Positions 1-8,616 of a stretch of DNA of 64,000 nucleotides are shown piece by piece; the first letter of the stretch is position 1, and each line of letters opens with the position of its first letter. The translations under genes and the position numbers were made by a program. The notes below the pieces were generated by a model. It saw only the letters and a list, made by a program, of their open reading frames with translations, was not told the DNA's origin and did not search any database. The DNA is from Burkholderiales bacterium (GTDB lineage: Bacteria > Pseudomonadota > Gammaproteobacteria > Burkholderiales > Burkholderiaceae_C): positions 1 to 64,000 of the forward strand of contig JAGWTU010000009.1 in NCBI GenBank assembly GCA_028868825.1, in the 5' to 3' direction.

Positions 1-441
1 CTGCGCGAGCCCGCCGCGAGCGCCGCGGCGCCGGCGGCCGGCGGCGACGAGCCGTCTCTTGCCGCGCGCGCGCAGCACCGCCTGCGCCGCTGGCACCGGC
101 GCATCGTCGGCGACGGCGCGGCGTTCGCCGGGCTCGAAGACGAGCGCATCCACGCGCTGCGCAAGCGTGTCAAGCGCCAGCGCTATGCCGTCGAATTCTT
201 CGCGCCGCTGCTGCGCGAGGGCGGCGGCGAGCGCTATCTCGCCGCGCTCGCCGCCGTGCAGGACCGCATGGGCGAGCTCAACGACCTGTTCGTCGCCCGC
301 GCCCTGTTCCAGGGCCTGGCCGAAACCGACCCGGCGGCCGGCTTCGCGCTCGGCTGGCTCGCGGCGCGCATCGCGGCCGCGCGCGCCCGGGTGGCCGAGG
401 CACTGGCGGGCTTCGGCATCGTCGAGCCGCCGCGCGATTGA
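1..441 (+). CDS. CHAD domain protein, C-terminal part (cut by window edge)
   Basis: The reading frame is open from the first base of the window and ends with TGA at 439-441, so only the last 146 residues are present. The piece contains the basic helix HALRKRVKRQRYAVEFF, followed by AVQDRMGELND, which is the typical core of CHAD (conserved histidine alpha-helical) domains that bind polyphosphate. In many Proteobacteria this domain follows an N-terminal CYTH triphosphatase domain, which would lie outside the window, so the full architecture is unknown. It is followed after 93 bp by uppP on the same strand. The CHAD call rests on motif pattern only, but the two helices are characteristic. Confidence 0.75.
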   Translation: MREPAASAAAPAAGGDEPSLAARAQHRLRRWHRRIVGDGAAFAGLEDERIHALRKRVKRQRYAVEFFAPLLREGGGERYLAALAAVQDRMGELNDLFVARALFQGLAETDPAAGFALGWLAARIAAARARVAEALAGFGIVEPPRD

Positions 442-534
442 GTCCTTGCGGGGGCCCGCGACCGCCGACGGCGACCGGGCAGGGGCGGTCGGCGACAATC
501 CGCGGCTCCGCCATCCGGCGCCCACCCGCTGCCC

Positions 535-1371
535 ATGAACCTGCTCCAGATCTTCATCCTCGCCATCGTCCAGGGCGCAGCCGAACTGCTGCCCGTTTCG
601 AGCTCGGCCCATGTCATCGTGGCCGAGAAGTTGATGGGTCTGGACCCGACGGCGCCGGCGATGACGATGCTGCTCGTGATGCTGCACACGGGAACGATGT
701 TCGCCGTCATCGTGTACTTCTGGTCGGCCTGGCGGCAGAGCTATTTCTCGTCGGCGACGCGCTTCAAGATGAACGCCGTCTGGATCATCGTCGCCACCGC
801 GGCCACCGCCGTCGTCGGGCTGGCGCTGATGCAGGTGATCAAGATCGTCGTCGGCCGCGGCGCGCCCGGATTCGAGATCGAGCATCTGTTCGGCAATTCG
901 AAACTGATGGCGACGGCGCTGGCCGCCGCCGGTGTGCTGATCATCGTCTCGTCGCGCATGCGCGGCGGCGACGCGCCGCTGACGATCCGCCGCGCCGCCT
1001 GGATCGGCGCCGTGCAGGGGCTGTGCCTGCCGTTCCGCGGCTTCTCGCGCTCGGGTGCGACGATCTCGACCGGCATGGCGCTGGGCATCGCTCGCCGTCG
1101 CGCCGAGGAGTTCAGCTTCGCCCTGGCCGTCGTGATCACGCCGGCCGTGATCGTGCGCGAGGGCTGGCGCCTGTACAAGGCCGAGGCCGCCGCCGGCGAC
1201 GTCGGCAACCTCGCGCAGCTGATGGGGCCGAGCCTGGCCGGCATGGTGTTCAGCTTCCTGGCCGGCCTGCTCGCGCTGCGCTGGCTCTCGAGCTGGCTCG
1301 AGCAGGGGCGCTGGCATCTGTTCGGCGCCTATTGCCTCGTCGCCGCAGCCTTCGTGGCCTGGCTCGGCTGA
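535..1371 (+). CDS. uppP: Undecaprenyl-diphosphatase-like protein, divergent paralogue (UppP/BacA family)
   Basis: 278-residue polytopic membrane protein of the UppP/BacA family, which dephosphorylates undecaprenyl pyrophosphate to recycle the lipid carrier for peptidoglycan and O-antigen. The N-terminal motif reads AIVQGAAELLPVSSSAH, so the usual (E/Q)xxxE signature is present with Gln in first place, and the active-site His is kept. The second signature reads RGFSRSGAT where the family usually has PGTSRSGAT: the Arg and Ser are kept but the Pro is replaced by Arg. A second, canonical UppP lies at 9328-10152, so this copy may have a specialised or accessory role. A -10-like GACAAT at 494-499 followed by a GC-rich stretch may be its promoter. 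It converges with the LytTR regulator, whose stop codon lies 2 bp away. Confidence 0.88.
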   Translation: MNLLQIFILAIVQGAAELLPVSSSAHVIVAEKLMGLDPTAPAMTMLLVMLHTGTMFAVIVYFWSAWRQSYFSSATRFKMNAVWIIVATAATAVVGLALMQVIKIVVGRGAPGFEIEHLFGNSKLMATALAAAGVLIIVSSRMRGGDAPLTIRRAAWIGAVQGLCLPFRGFSRSGATISTGMALGIARRRAEEFSFALAVVITPAVIVREGWRLYKAEAAAGDVGNLAQLMGPSLAGMVFSFLAGLLALRWLSSWLEQGRWHLFGAYCLVAAAFVAWLG

Positions 1372-1372
1372 G

Positions 1373-2134
1373 TCACATCGCCTTGAACAGGTGCACGTAT
1401 GCGCGGCTGACGGGCAGTTCCTGCCCCTGGCCGCGGATGCGTACGTAGAGCCGGCTCGCCTCGTCGCGGCGCGTGCCTTCGAGATGCGCCAGGTTGACGA
1501 TCGTCGATCGGTGCACCTGCCAGAAGCGCTCGGGGTCGAGTTGCGCCGCGAGCTCGGCGATCGACGTGCGGATCAGGTGCTCGGCGCCGGCCGTGCGCAC
1601 GCAGGTGTACTTGTCGTCGGCATGGAAGTAGAGCACCTCGTCGACGTCGATCTGCTGCGTCATCTCGCCACGGCTGGCGCGGATCCAGCGCAGGCGAGCG
1701 GCCGGGGCCGGCAGCGGCCGTGAATCCGGCAGCAGCCGGCGCAGCGCGTCGAGCAGCCGCGGGTCCTCGGCCGGCGGCTGCGGCGCCTCGCGCAGACGCG
1801 CGACGGTGCGCTGCAGGCGCTCGCTGCGCACGGGCTTGAGCAGGTAGTCGAGCGCCGCCTGTTCGAAGGCGTCGACGGCGTATTCGTCGTAGGCGGTGAC
1901 GAAGACGACGCGCGTGGCGCCCTCGATGCCCTGCGCCACCTCGAGGCCGCTCAGCCCCGGCATCTGGATGTCGAGGAAGGCGAAGTCGGGCTGCAGCGCG
2001 GCGATGCGCTCGGCCGCCTCGCTGCCGTTGCGCGCGACGGCGACGATCTCGAGTTCGGGCCACAGCGTCGCGAGCCGGGCCTGCAGCGCGCGCGCCAGCG
2101 CGGGTTCGTCGTCGGCGATCAGGGCCGTGGTCAT
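1373..2134 (-). CDS. LytTR-family response regulator (AlgR/LytR type)
   Basis: 253-residue response regulator. The N-terminal receiver domain has the acidic pair in LIADDEPALA, the phosphoacceptor Asp55 in FLDIQMPG, the Thr in VFVTAYDEYAVDAF and the Lys in YLLKPV. After a proline-rich linker, a LytTR DNA-binding domain occupies about residues 150-250 (RGEMTQQIDVDEVLYFHADDK, then RFWQVHRSTIVNL). LytTR proteins bind two direct repeats and often control envelope, virulence or nutrient genes. The start chosen is the ATG overlapping the TGA of the sensor kinase upstream by 4 bases, which implies translational coupling. The frame stays open far upstream through the kinase gene, but that part is a shadow. 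Confidence 0.92.
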   Translation of the reverse strand: MTTALIADDEPALARALQARLATLWPELEIVAVARNGSEAAERIAALQPDFAFLDIQMPGLSGLEVAQGIEGATRVVFVTAYDEYAVDAFEQAALDYLLKPVRSERLQRTVARLREAPQPPAEDPRLLDALRRLLPDSRPLPAPAARLRWIRASRGEMTQQIDVDEVLYFHADDKYTCVRTAGAEHLIRTSIAELAAQLDPERFWQVHRSTIVNLAHLEGTRRDEASRLYVRIRGQGQELPVSRAYVHLFKAM

Positions 2135-3267
2135 CGCGCGCTCGCTTGCTCGATGGGCAGCCGCAGCGTCGCGACGGTGCCGGGTGCGGCGGCCGCCAGC
2201 GTCAGCGTCGCCTCGCGGCCGTAGCGCGCATGCAGCCGCTCGCGCAGGTTCGCCAGCGCCAGGCCGGCGCCGGCCTTGCGGCGCGGCGGCGCGGCCAGGC
2301 CGAGGCCGTCGTCGGTGACCGCGACGACCAGCAGACGTCCTTCGCGACGCGCCGTCACGCGCACCGTGCCGCCATCGACCTTGGGCTCCAAGCCATGGTG
2401 GATCGCGTTCTCGACCAGCGGCTGCAGCAGCAGCGACGGCAGCGCCGCGTCGCGCAGCGCGGCGTCGCAATCGATCTCGTAGCGCAGCCGGTCCTCCATG
2501 CGCAGCGCCAGCAGTTCGAGGTAGGCGCGCGCGAGGTCGATCTCGCTGCCCAGCGTCGCGTCGCCGGCGCGCAGCCCCGTGAGCGAGGCGCGCAGGTAGT
2601 CGGTGAACGATTCGAGCATCGCCTTGGCGCGCGGCGCGTCGTGATCGATGAGCGCGATCACGTTGGCCAGCGTGTTGAACAGGAAATGCGGTTCGATCTG
2701 GCCCTGCAGCAGCCGCAGCTGCGCCTCGCTGGCCTGTTGCTCGGCTTCGGACTGCCGCGCGCGGGCGCCGAAGTAGAGATTGAAGACGATGCTGACGAGC
2801 GCGAACATCAGCAGCGAGCGCACGAGGCCGTCGGTGCTGCGGGAGCCGATTGCACCGGCGACGTCGACGCCGATCATCGTCAGCCCCAGCGGCCAGCCGA
2901 TGGCCACGCCCAGCAGCGGCACGGCCGAGAAGAACAGCCAGCGCCGGTGGTGGCTCCAGCGTTCGATGCGGGCCGCGCCGATCGCCGGGATCAGCAGCGC
3001 GAAGAGGGCATAGATCGCCAGCCCGATGGCCAGCGCGACGACGAGGTTCGCGCCGAAGGTCCGCAGCCAGGCCTGGCCGTCGCGCCAGTCGGCGCGGCCG
3101 TTGATCGCGAACGTCAGCAGCGTGAACAGCGCCGCGATGACCGGGCAGATCAGCAGCGTGTACACCAGCCGCCGCAGCGGCGACACATGGCTGCGGGCGC
3201 GGAAGTCGAAGCCGTCGCGCAGCGCGCGCGGGTGTCGCGTAAGGGTCGCGAGGGCAGGGCTGTCCAT
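2131..3267 (-). CDS. LytS/AlgZ-type sensor histidine kinase
   Basis: 378-residue membrane sensor kinase that pairs with the LytTR regulator at 1373-2134. Hydrophobic segments at about residues 36-55, 73-95, 110-132 and 147-166 suggest four membrane helices. A short helical linker then leads into the His_kinase domain (PF06580), with QIEPHFLFNTL carrying the phosphorylated His194. The ATP-binding part is recognisable from PLVENAIHHGLEP (N box) and a later glycine motif, DDGLGL. There is no separate extracytoplasmic sensor domain, so the signal is probably sensed in or near the membrane. A 22-nt perfect palindrome sits 21 bp upstream of the ATG. Target genes cannot be read from the sequence; the neighbours concern envelope biogenesis. 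Confidence 0.9.
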   Translation of the reverse strand: MDSPALATLTRHPRALRDGFDFRARSHVSPLRRLVYTLLICPVIAALFTLLTFAINGRADWRDGQAWLRTFGANLVVALAIGLAIYALFALLIPAIGAARIERWSHHRRWLFFSAVPLLGVAIGWPLGLTMIGVDVAGAIGSRSTDGLVRSLLMFALVSIVFNLYFGARARQSEAEQQASEAQLRLLQGQIEPHFLFNTLANVIALIDHDAPRAKAMLESFTDYLRASLTGLRAGDATLGSEIDLARAYLELLALRMEDRLRYEIDCDAALRDAALPSLLLQPLVENAIHHGLEPKVDGGTVRVTARREGRLLVVAVTDDGLGLAAPPRRKAGAGLALANLRERLHARYGREATLTLAAAAPGTVATLRLPIEQASAR

Positions 3268-3287
3268 GGCTGCGCAGTCTAGGCAAT

Positions 3288-3309
3288 CGCCGCCGGCATG
3301 CCGGCGGCG
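3288..3309. promoter_or_regulatory. 22-nt perfect GC palindrome between kinase and pgm
   Basis: Every base from 3288 to 3309 pairs with its mirror position around the centre 3298/3299 (arm CGCCGCCGGCA). It lies 21 bp upstream of the sensor kinase ATG and 120 bp upstream of the phosphomannomutase ATG. It could be a hairpin in the kinase leader mRNA, or a dyad operator in this divergent region. No U-tract follows on either strand, so it is not a standard terminator. Confidence 0.45.
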
Positions 3310-3391
3310 GTGCGACGGATCGACGGCCGCGGCGACGAATGGCCAGCCGCAGGCGTGACAGCGGCAATAGGGGCCGACACCGGTCGGCTCC

Positions 3392-3397
3392 TACAAT
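3392..3397 (+). promoter_or_regulatory. Candidate -10 element for phosphomannomutase gene
   Basis: TACAAT followed by CCGCCGCG, with a predicted leader of about 25 nt before the ATG at 3429. No good -35 hexamer stands 17 bp upstream. The same arrangement, a TANNAT hexamer followed directly by a GC-only stretch, recurs upstream of many genes in the window, which supports it as a promoter class. Confidence 0.35.
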
Positions 3398-3428
3398 CCG
3401 CCGCGAATACACGAGGCAGGGCCCCACC

Positions 3429-4832
3429 ATGCAAGTCGATCCCACCATCTTCAAGGCCTACGACATCCGCGGCGTCGTCGGCAAGACCATCGATGCCGTC
3501 TTCGCCGAGCATCTCGGCCGCGCCTTCGGCAGCGCCTGCGTGGCCGCCGGCGAGCGCGCCGTCGCCGTCGGCCGCGACGGACGCGTCTCGGGGCCGGCGC
3601 TCGCCGCGGCGCTGATCCGCGGCCTCAAGAGCACCGGCCTGGACGTCGTCGACCTCGGCGCCGTGACGACGCCGATGCTGTACTACGTCGCCGCGACGCG
3701 CGCCAACCATGGCTGCCGCAGCGGCATCCAGGTCACCGGCAGCCACAACCCGAAGGACTACAACGGCTTCAAGATGGTGCTCGGCGGCCGCGCGATCTAC
3801 GGCGAGGAGATCCAGCAGCTCAAGGAGCGCATCGAATCCGAGAACTACGTCGCGCGGCGCGGTCGCAGCGCGCGGCTCGACATCATTGCCGAGTACAGCC
3901 ACCGCATCACCTCGGACTGCAAGCTCGCGCGGCCGATGAAGGTCGTCGTCGACTCGGGCAACGGCATCCCCGGCGCGACGGCGCCGGCGATCCTGCGCGC
4001 GCTCGGCTGCGACGTCATCGACCTGTATTCGAAGGTCGACGGCGATTTCCCGAACCACCATCCCGACCCGAGCAAGCCCGAGAACCTCGCCGACCTCATC
4101 AAGGTCGTCCATGCCACCGGCGCCGAGATCGGCCTCGCGTTCGACGGCGACGGCGACCGCCTGGGCGTCGTCACGGCCGGCGGCAACATCATCTACCCCG
4201 ACCGCCAGCTGATGTTCTTCGCCCGCGACATCCTCAAGCGCAACAAGGGCGCGACGATCATCTACGACGTCAAATGCTCGCAGCGCCTGCCGGTGGCGAT
4301 CCGCGAGGCCGGCGGCAAGCCGCTGATGTGGAAGACCGGGCATTCGCTGATCAAGGCCAAGCTCAAGGAGGTCGGCGCGCCTTTCGCCGGCGAGATGAGC
4401 GGCCACCTGTTCTTCGGCGAGCGCTGGTACGGCTTCGACGACGCGATGTACACGGCCGCGCGCCTGCTCGAGATCCTCTCGCGCAGCAAGGACCCGAGCG
4501 CCCAGCTCGACGCGCTGCCGACCAGCTTCAGCACGCCCGAGCTGAACGTGCCCTGCGCCGAGGGCGAGCACCACCGCGTCGTCGCCGAGCTGCTGGCGCG
4601 CGCCGCCGACGGGCGCCTGTGGTTCGCCGGCGGCAGCGTCGGCACGATAGACGGCCTGCGCGTCGATTTCGACGACGGTTTCGGTCTCATCCGCGCCAGC
4701 AACACGACGCCGGTCCTCGTGCTGCGCTTCGAGGGGCATACGCAGGAGGCGCTGCACCGCATCGAGGCCGACTTCATGGCCGCGCTGCGCGAGGTCAAGC
4801 CAGACGCCCGGGTCGCCGCGGCCGCGCATTGA
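3429..4832 (+). CDS. algC: Phosphomannomutase/phosphoglucomutase (AlgC type)
   Basis: 467-residue alpha-D-phosphohexomutase interconverting mannose-6-P/mannose-1-P and glucose-6-P/glucose-1-P, supplying sugar nucleotides for LPS and exopolysaccharide. The phosphoserine loop is TGSHNPKDYNGFK (Ser105). The metal loop is DGDGDR, the sugar-binding loop GEMSGHLFF, and the C-terminal phosphate-binding loop RASNTTPVLVLRFEG. The start is the ATG followed by QVDPTIFKAYDIRG, a normal N-terminus for the family. An in-frame upstream extension to 3339 runs across the presumed promoter and was not used. The stop is 14 bp before waaA, so the two are probably co-transcribed and jointly serve LPS assembly. 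Confidence 0.93.
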   Translation: MQVDPTIFKAYDIRGVVGKTIDAVFAEHLGRAFGSACVAAGERAVAVGRDGRVSGPALAAALIRGLKSTGLDVVDLGAVTTPMLYYVAATRANHGCRSGIQVTGSHNPKDYNGFKMVLGGRAIYGEEIQQLKERIESENYVARRGRSARLDIIAEYSHRITSDCKLARPMKVVVDSGNGIPGATAPAILRALGCDVIDLYSKVDGDFPNHHPDPSKPENLADLIKVVHATGAEIGLAFDGDGDRLGVVTAGGNIIYPDRQLMFFARDILKRNKGATIIYDVKCSQRLPVAIREAGGKPLMWKTGHSLIKAKLKEVGAPFAGEMSGHLFFGERWYGFDDAMYTAARLLEILSRSKDPSAQLDALPTSFSTPELNVPCAEGEHHRVVAELLARAADGRLWFAGGSVGTIDGLRVDFDDGFGLIRASNTTPVLVLRFEGHTQEALHRIEADFMAALREVKPDARVAAAAH

Positions 4833-4846
4833 GCGGCGCGCGCGCG

Positions 4847-6136
4847 ATGCGCGAGCGGCTGGCCCGCGCTGCCTACACGCTGCTGCTGCGGCTGGCCGTG
4901 CCGCCGTACTTCGCGCGCCTGTGGTGGCGCGGCGCGCGCGAGGCCGGCTACCGCAGCCATTGGGCCGAGCGCCTGGGCTGGGGCCGGCCAGGCGATGCGG
5001 GGCGCCTGTGGATCCACGCCGTGTCGCTCGGCGAGACCCGCGCCGCGGCGCCGCTGATCGCCGCGCTGCGCGAGCAGCGTCCGGGCGTGCGGCTGCTGCT
5101 GACCCATGGCACCGCCACCGGCCGCGCCGCCGGCGCCACGCTGCTGCAGCCCGCCGACGGTCAATGCTGGCTGCCCTGGGACACGCCGGGCGCCGTGCGC
5201 CGCTTCCTGCGCCGCCAGCGCCCGGCGCTGGGCGTGCTGATGGAGACCGAGGTCTGGCCCAACCTCGTCCATGGCGCGCATGCCGCCGGCGTGCCGCTGG
5301 TGCTGGCGAACGCGCGGCTCTCGGCGCGCAGCGCGGCCAAGGGCGAGCGCTACGGTGCGCTGTTGCGCCCGGCGCTGGCGGGCATCGACCTCGTGCTGGC
5401 GCAGGCGCCGGCCGACGCCGAGCGCCTGCGACGCGGCGGCGCGACGCGCGTCGAGGTCGCGGGGAACCTGAAATACGACCTCGTGCCCGAGCCGGCGCTG
5501 CTCGACCGCGGCCGGCGCTGGCGCAGCGCGCTGGCGCGGCCCGTCGTGCTGGCAGCGAACACGCGCGAGGGCGAGGAGGCAGCGCTGCTGCGCTGCTGGT
5601 GCGATCGGGCCCCGGGGATCGCCGCCGGCGCGCCGCGACCGCTGCTGCTCATCGTGCCGCGCCACCCGCAGCGCTTCGACGCCGTCGCCGCACTCGTCAC
5701 CGCGGCCCGCCTGACGCTGGCGCGGCGCAGCGCCTGGGGCGACGAGCCGCCCGGCCGTGACGCCTCGGATGTCTGGCTCGGCGACAGCCTGGGCGAGATG
5801 CCGCTGTACTACGCGGCTGCCGATGTCGCGCTGCTCGGCGGCAGCTTCGAGGCCCTCGGTGGCCACAACCTGATCGAGGCTGCGGCCTGCGGCTGCCCGC
5901 TCATCGTCGGTCCGCACATGTTCAATTTCGCCGCCGCGACCGAACTGGCGCTCGAAGCGGGCGCGGTGGAGCAGGTCGCCGATCTCGACATGGCGGTGCA
6001 GCGCGCGCTCGCGATGGTGGCCGCGCCGGCAGCGACCGAGCGCGCCGCCTGGTCCGCGCGCGCCCTGGCGTTCGCGGCCGGCCACCGCGGCGCCGCCCAG
6101 CGCATGGCCGGCGCGGTGCTGGCACTGCTGCGCTGA
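4847..6136 (+). CDS. waaA: 3-deoxy-D-manno-octulosonic acid (Kdo) transferase
   Basis: 429-residue GT30-family enzyme that transfers Kdo from CMP-Kdo to lipid IVA at the cytoplasmic face of the inner membrane, an early step of LPS inner-core synthesis. An N-terminal hydrophobic/amphipathic anchor (LLLRLAVPPYFARL) precedes the acceptor domain. The catalytic Glu lies in HAVSLGETRAA. Other landmarks are LMETEVWPNL, GNLKYDL, the CMP-binding stretch beginning VLAANTREGEE, and GGSFEALGGHNLIE. The ATG at 4847 is preferred; an in-frame TTG at 4829 overlapping the upstream stop would add six residues. It follows the phosphohexomutase gene and converges with tolC. Confidence 0.93.
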   Translation: MRERLARAAYTLLLRLAVPPYFARLWWRGAREAGYRSHWAERLGWGRPGDAGRLWIHAVSLGETRAAAPLIAALREQRPGVRLLLTHGTATGRAAGATLLQPADGQCWLPWDTPGAVRRFLRRQRPALGVLMETEVWPNLVHGAHAAGVPLVLANARLSARSAAKGERYGALLRPALAGIDLVLAQAPADAERLRRGGATRVEVAGNLKYDLVPEPALLDRGRRWRSALARPVVLAANTREGEEAALLRCWCDRAPGIAAGAPRPLLLIVPRHPQRFDAVAALVTAARLTLARRSAWGDEPPGRDASDVWLGDSLGEMPLYYAAADVALLGGSFEALGGHNLIEAAACGCPLIVGPHMFNFAAATELALEAGAVEQVADLDMAVQRALAMVAAPAATERAAWSARALAFAAGHRGAAQRMAGAVLALLR

Positions 6137-6173
6137 GGCGGCGAAGCGGCATGGCGCCGACGCCGCAGACGCC

Positions 6174-7502
6174 TTACTTCGCGAGCAGCCGGTTCGCCGC
6201 CTCGACATCACCCTGACCGAGAGCCCCGGCCGCCCGGCGCAGCTTGAGCCCGCCGACGATGACGTCGTAGCGCGCCTTCGCGAGGTCGCGCTCGGTCGTG
6301 TAGAGCTGGGTCTGCGAATTCAGCACGTCGATGTTGACGCGCACGCCGACCTTGTAGCCGAGCTGGGTTGCCTCGAGCGCGAGCTTCGACGAGGACTCGG
6401 CCGCCTCCAGCGCCTGCACCTGGGCCATGCCCGACTGGAGGTCGAAATACGCCACCCGCGTGCCCTGCTCGACGGCGCGCAGCGCGCCCTGGAGGTCGTT
6501 GCGCGCCTTGTCCTCGAGCGACAGCGTCTCCTTGATGCGGTTCTGGATCGAGCCGCCGGCGTACAGCGGCCAGTTGAACTCGAGCCCGACGGTGGCCGTC
6601 TTCGTGCTGCCGGGGATGCTCGTCAGCACGCCGGTGCCGCTGGAGTTGCTGACGCCGGCGCTGGCCACGGCGTCGAGCGTCGGCTTGCCGCCGGCGCGCG
6701 CCTTCTCGGTCTCGAGCTGCGCGACCTCGTAGGCCAGCCGCGCCTTGCGGATGGACGGGTGGACGCCGTCGGCCGTCGTGACCCAGGACTCGGGGTCAGC
6801 CGGCGCGATGGCCGGCAGCGTCACCGGCTGCGCCAGCGGCCGCGGCTCGACATCGGCCTTGCCGACGAGCGATTGGAGCGCGATGCGCTTCGTGCGCAGG
6901 TCGTTCTCGGCCTGGATCTCCTGCGCTCGCGCCAGGTCGTATCGCGCCTGCGCCTCGCGGGTGTCGGTGATCGTTGCAGTGCCGACCTCGAAATTGCGCT
7001 TGGCCGAGGCCAGCTGCTCGGTGATGGCGGCCTTGCTCGCCCGCGTCGTCTCGAGCGCATCGCGCGACGCGAGGACGTCGAAATAGGCCTGCGCGACGCG
7101 CACGATGAGGTCCTGCTCGGCCGCCTCGAGGTCGGCCTGCGCCATCGCCAGCGATTTGCCGCCCTGTTCGATCGCCGCCTTGTTGCTCTGGTTGTAGATC
7201 GGGTAGCGGCCGTTGACGTTGGCCGACGAGCTCGACTGGTCGCCGCTGCCGTAGTTCTGCGGCAGGTAGACACGGCTGCGGTAGCTGCTCGCGGCCAGGC
7301 CGACCCGCGGCCGGCCGAGCGCGTCGACCTGCTCGGCCTTGTACTGCGCCGAGTCGGCCAGCGCGCGTGCCGAGAGGTAGGTCGCGTCGTAGCCGCGCGC
7401 CGCCTCGTAGAGATCCTTCAGGCTCTGGGCACCGGCCAGCCCCGGCAGGGTCAGCAGGAGGGCGGCCAGCGCGGTCAGCGCGGCGAAGGGCGGTCGGTGC
7501 AT
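6174..7502 (-). CDS. tolC: TolC family outer-membrane efflux channel
   Basis: 442 residues with a signal peptide (hydrophobic core ALTALAALLLTLPGLAGA, cleavage probably before QSLKD). The two-fold OEP repeat is visible: YDATYLSARA followed by long Ala/Glu/Gln-rich helices, and a second half ending YKVGVRVNIDVLNSQTQLY, which is typical of TolC. It forms the trimeric outer-membrane exit duct for type I secretion and RND efflux. It is the last gene of a pcm-rhodanese-tolC operon on the minus strand, an order common in Burkholderiales. The ATG is 17 bp after the rhodanese stop. It ends 38 bp from the convergent waaA, with no clear terminator between them. Confidence 0.93.
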   Translation of the reverse strand: MHRPPFAALTALAALLLTLPGLAGAQSLKDLYEAARGYDATYLSARALADSAQYKAEQVDALGRPRVGLAASSYRSRVYLPQNYGSGDQSSSSANVNGRYPIYNQSNKAAIEQGGKSLAMAQADLEAAEQDLIVRVAQAYFDVLASRDALETTRASKAAITEQLASAKRNFEVGTATITDTREAQARYDLARAQEIQAENDLRTKRIALQSLVGKADVEPRPLAQPVTLPAIAPADPESWVTTADGVHPSIRKARLAYEVAQLETEKARAGGKPTLDAVASAGVSNSSGTGVLTSIPGSTKTATVGLEFNWPLYAGGSIQNRIKETLSLEDKARNDLQGALRAVEQGTRVAYFDLQSGMAQVQALEAAESSSKLALEATQLGYKVGVRVNIDVLNSQTQLYTTERDLAKARYDVIVGGLKLRRAAGALGQGDVEAANRLLAK

Positions 7503-7519
7503 GGGTACCTCGGCTCGGT

Positions 7520-7849
7520 CTAGTAACGCGGGACGGCGGGGTCGACCTGGAGCGACCAGGCGTCGACGCCGCCGGCGAGGTTATAGACGCGGTCGTAACC
7601 CTGGCGCATCAGGAATGCGACGACCTGCGCGCTGCGGGCCCCGTGGTGACAGATGCAGACGACGGGCTGCGTGCGCGGGATCTCGTGCAGCCGCGCCGGT
7701 ATCGTCTGCATCGGGATGTGCAGCGACAGCGTGCCGGGCAGTTCGATGCGCGCCGTCTGCACCTCCCAGCCCTCGCGCACGTCGAGCAGGCAGACCGGCT
7801 GCGGCCCGCCGACGAAGCGCTGCAGTTCGTCGACGCGCAGCGACTCCAT
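7520..7849 (-). CDS. Single-domain rhodanese-like sulfurtransferase
   Basis: 109-residue single rhodanese domain. VCLLDVREGWE is the N-terminal signature, and the active-site loop is CHHGARS, with the catalytic Cys starting a six-residue loop as expected for sulfur-transferring forms. The C-terminus carries VYNLAGGVDAWS, the usual CH2B signature. It is probably cytoplasmic, since no signal peptide is seen. It sits 3 bp downstream of pcm and 17 bp upstream of tolC, so it is co-transcribed with them. The physiological sulfur acceptor is unknown. Confidence 0.9.
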   Translation of the reverse strand: MESLRVDELQRFVGGPQPVCLLDVREGWEVQTARIELPGTLSLHIPMQTIPARLHEIPRTQPVVCICHHGARSAQVVAFLMRQGYDRVYNLAGGVDAWSLQVDPAVPRY

Positions 7850-7852
7850 GCC

Positions 7853-8527
7853 TCAGAACGTGAACTTCGTCGGTTCGGCGAAACCCTGCAGGCGCGGCGC
7901 GACGGTGTCGAACAGGTCGACCGACGACCAGGCGGCCTCGCCGGCGCGGGTGATGAGCCGCGCGCGCATCACCGGCTCGCTGCCGACGATGGCCGCGAGG
8001 CGGCCGCCGATCTTCAGCTGGGCGAGCAGCGCCGGCGGCACCTCGGCGACCGAGCCCGAGAGCACGATGACGTCGAACGGCGCCTCGGACGCGAGACCGG
8101 CGGCGCCGGCGGCGGCGCTGCACTCGACGACCGTGACGTTGGCGACGCCGCTGCGGCGCAGCGTCTCGCGCGCCGTGCGGGCGAGTTCGGTTCGGCATTC
8201 GAGCGTGTGCACCCATTGCGCGCGGTGCGACAGCAGCGCGGCCATGAAGCCCGATCCGGTGCCGATCTCGAGCACCTTCTCGTGGCGCTGCACCTGCAGT
8301 TCCTGCAGCAGCCGCGCCTCGACCTTGGGTTCGAGCATCGCCGGGCCGGCGGCGTCACCGGGGATCAGCGGCACCTGGGTGTCGACGAAGGCCAGCGCGC
8401 GCATCGCCGGCGGGACGAAATCCTCGCGCCGCACGTTGCCCAGCAGTTCGAGCACGGCCGGATCCAGCACCTCCCAGGGGCGGATCTGCTGTTCGATCAT
8501 GTTGAAGCGGGCGGTTTCGGTGTTCAT
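7853..8527 (-). CDS. pcm: Protein-L-isoaspartate O-methyltransferase family protein
   Basis: 224-residue SAM-dependent methyltransferase of the PCMT family, which repairs isoaspartyl residues in damaged proteins. The N-terminal part (FNMIEQQIRPWEVLD, then VRREDFVPPAMRALAF) and the SAM motif I VLEIGTGSGFMAALL are clear. The substrate loop PLIPGDAAGPAM differs from the canonical IGxGQTISQP motif, as in the short tolC-linked paralogues of Betaproteobacteria, so true isoaspartate activity is not certain. It is the first gene of the pcm-rhodanese-tolC operon. A TAAAAT hexamer at 8555-8560 on this strand gives a leader of about 20 nt. Confidence 0.85.
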   Translation of the reverse strand: MNTETARFNMIEQQIRPWEVLDPAVLELLGNVRREDFVPPAMRALAFVDTQVPLIPGDAAGPAMLEPKVEARLLQELQVQRHEKVLEIGTGSGFMAALLSHRAQWVHTLECRTELARTARETLRRSGVANVTVVECSAAAGAAGLASEAPFDVIVLSGSVAEVPPALLAQLKIGGRLAAIVGSEPVMRARLITRAGEAAWSSVDLFDTVAPRLQGFAEPTKFTF

Positions 8528-8554
8528 GGCGGCTGGCGGTTCGAAGGCCGGCGC

Positions 8555-8560
8555 ATTTTA
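8555..8560 (-). promoter_or_regulatory. Candidate -10 element of the pcm-rhodanese-tolC operon
   Basis: Read on the minus strand the hexamer is TAAAAT, followed by GCGCCGG, 27 bp before the pcm ATG. It lies back to back with a TACACT at 8602-8607 on the plus strand that probably serves the lipoprotein gene. No convincing -35 hexamer is visible. Confidence 0.4.
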
Positions 8561-8616
8561 GGTGCAGCCGGTGACCGTGGCCTGACGCGTCGACCCGGCC
8601 CTACACTTCGGCCACG

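Noticed and set aside
59..538. Alternative frames over the CHAD gene
   Set aside because: They are Ser/Arg/Ala-rich shadows; the CHAD frame has the conserved helices.
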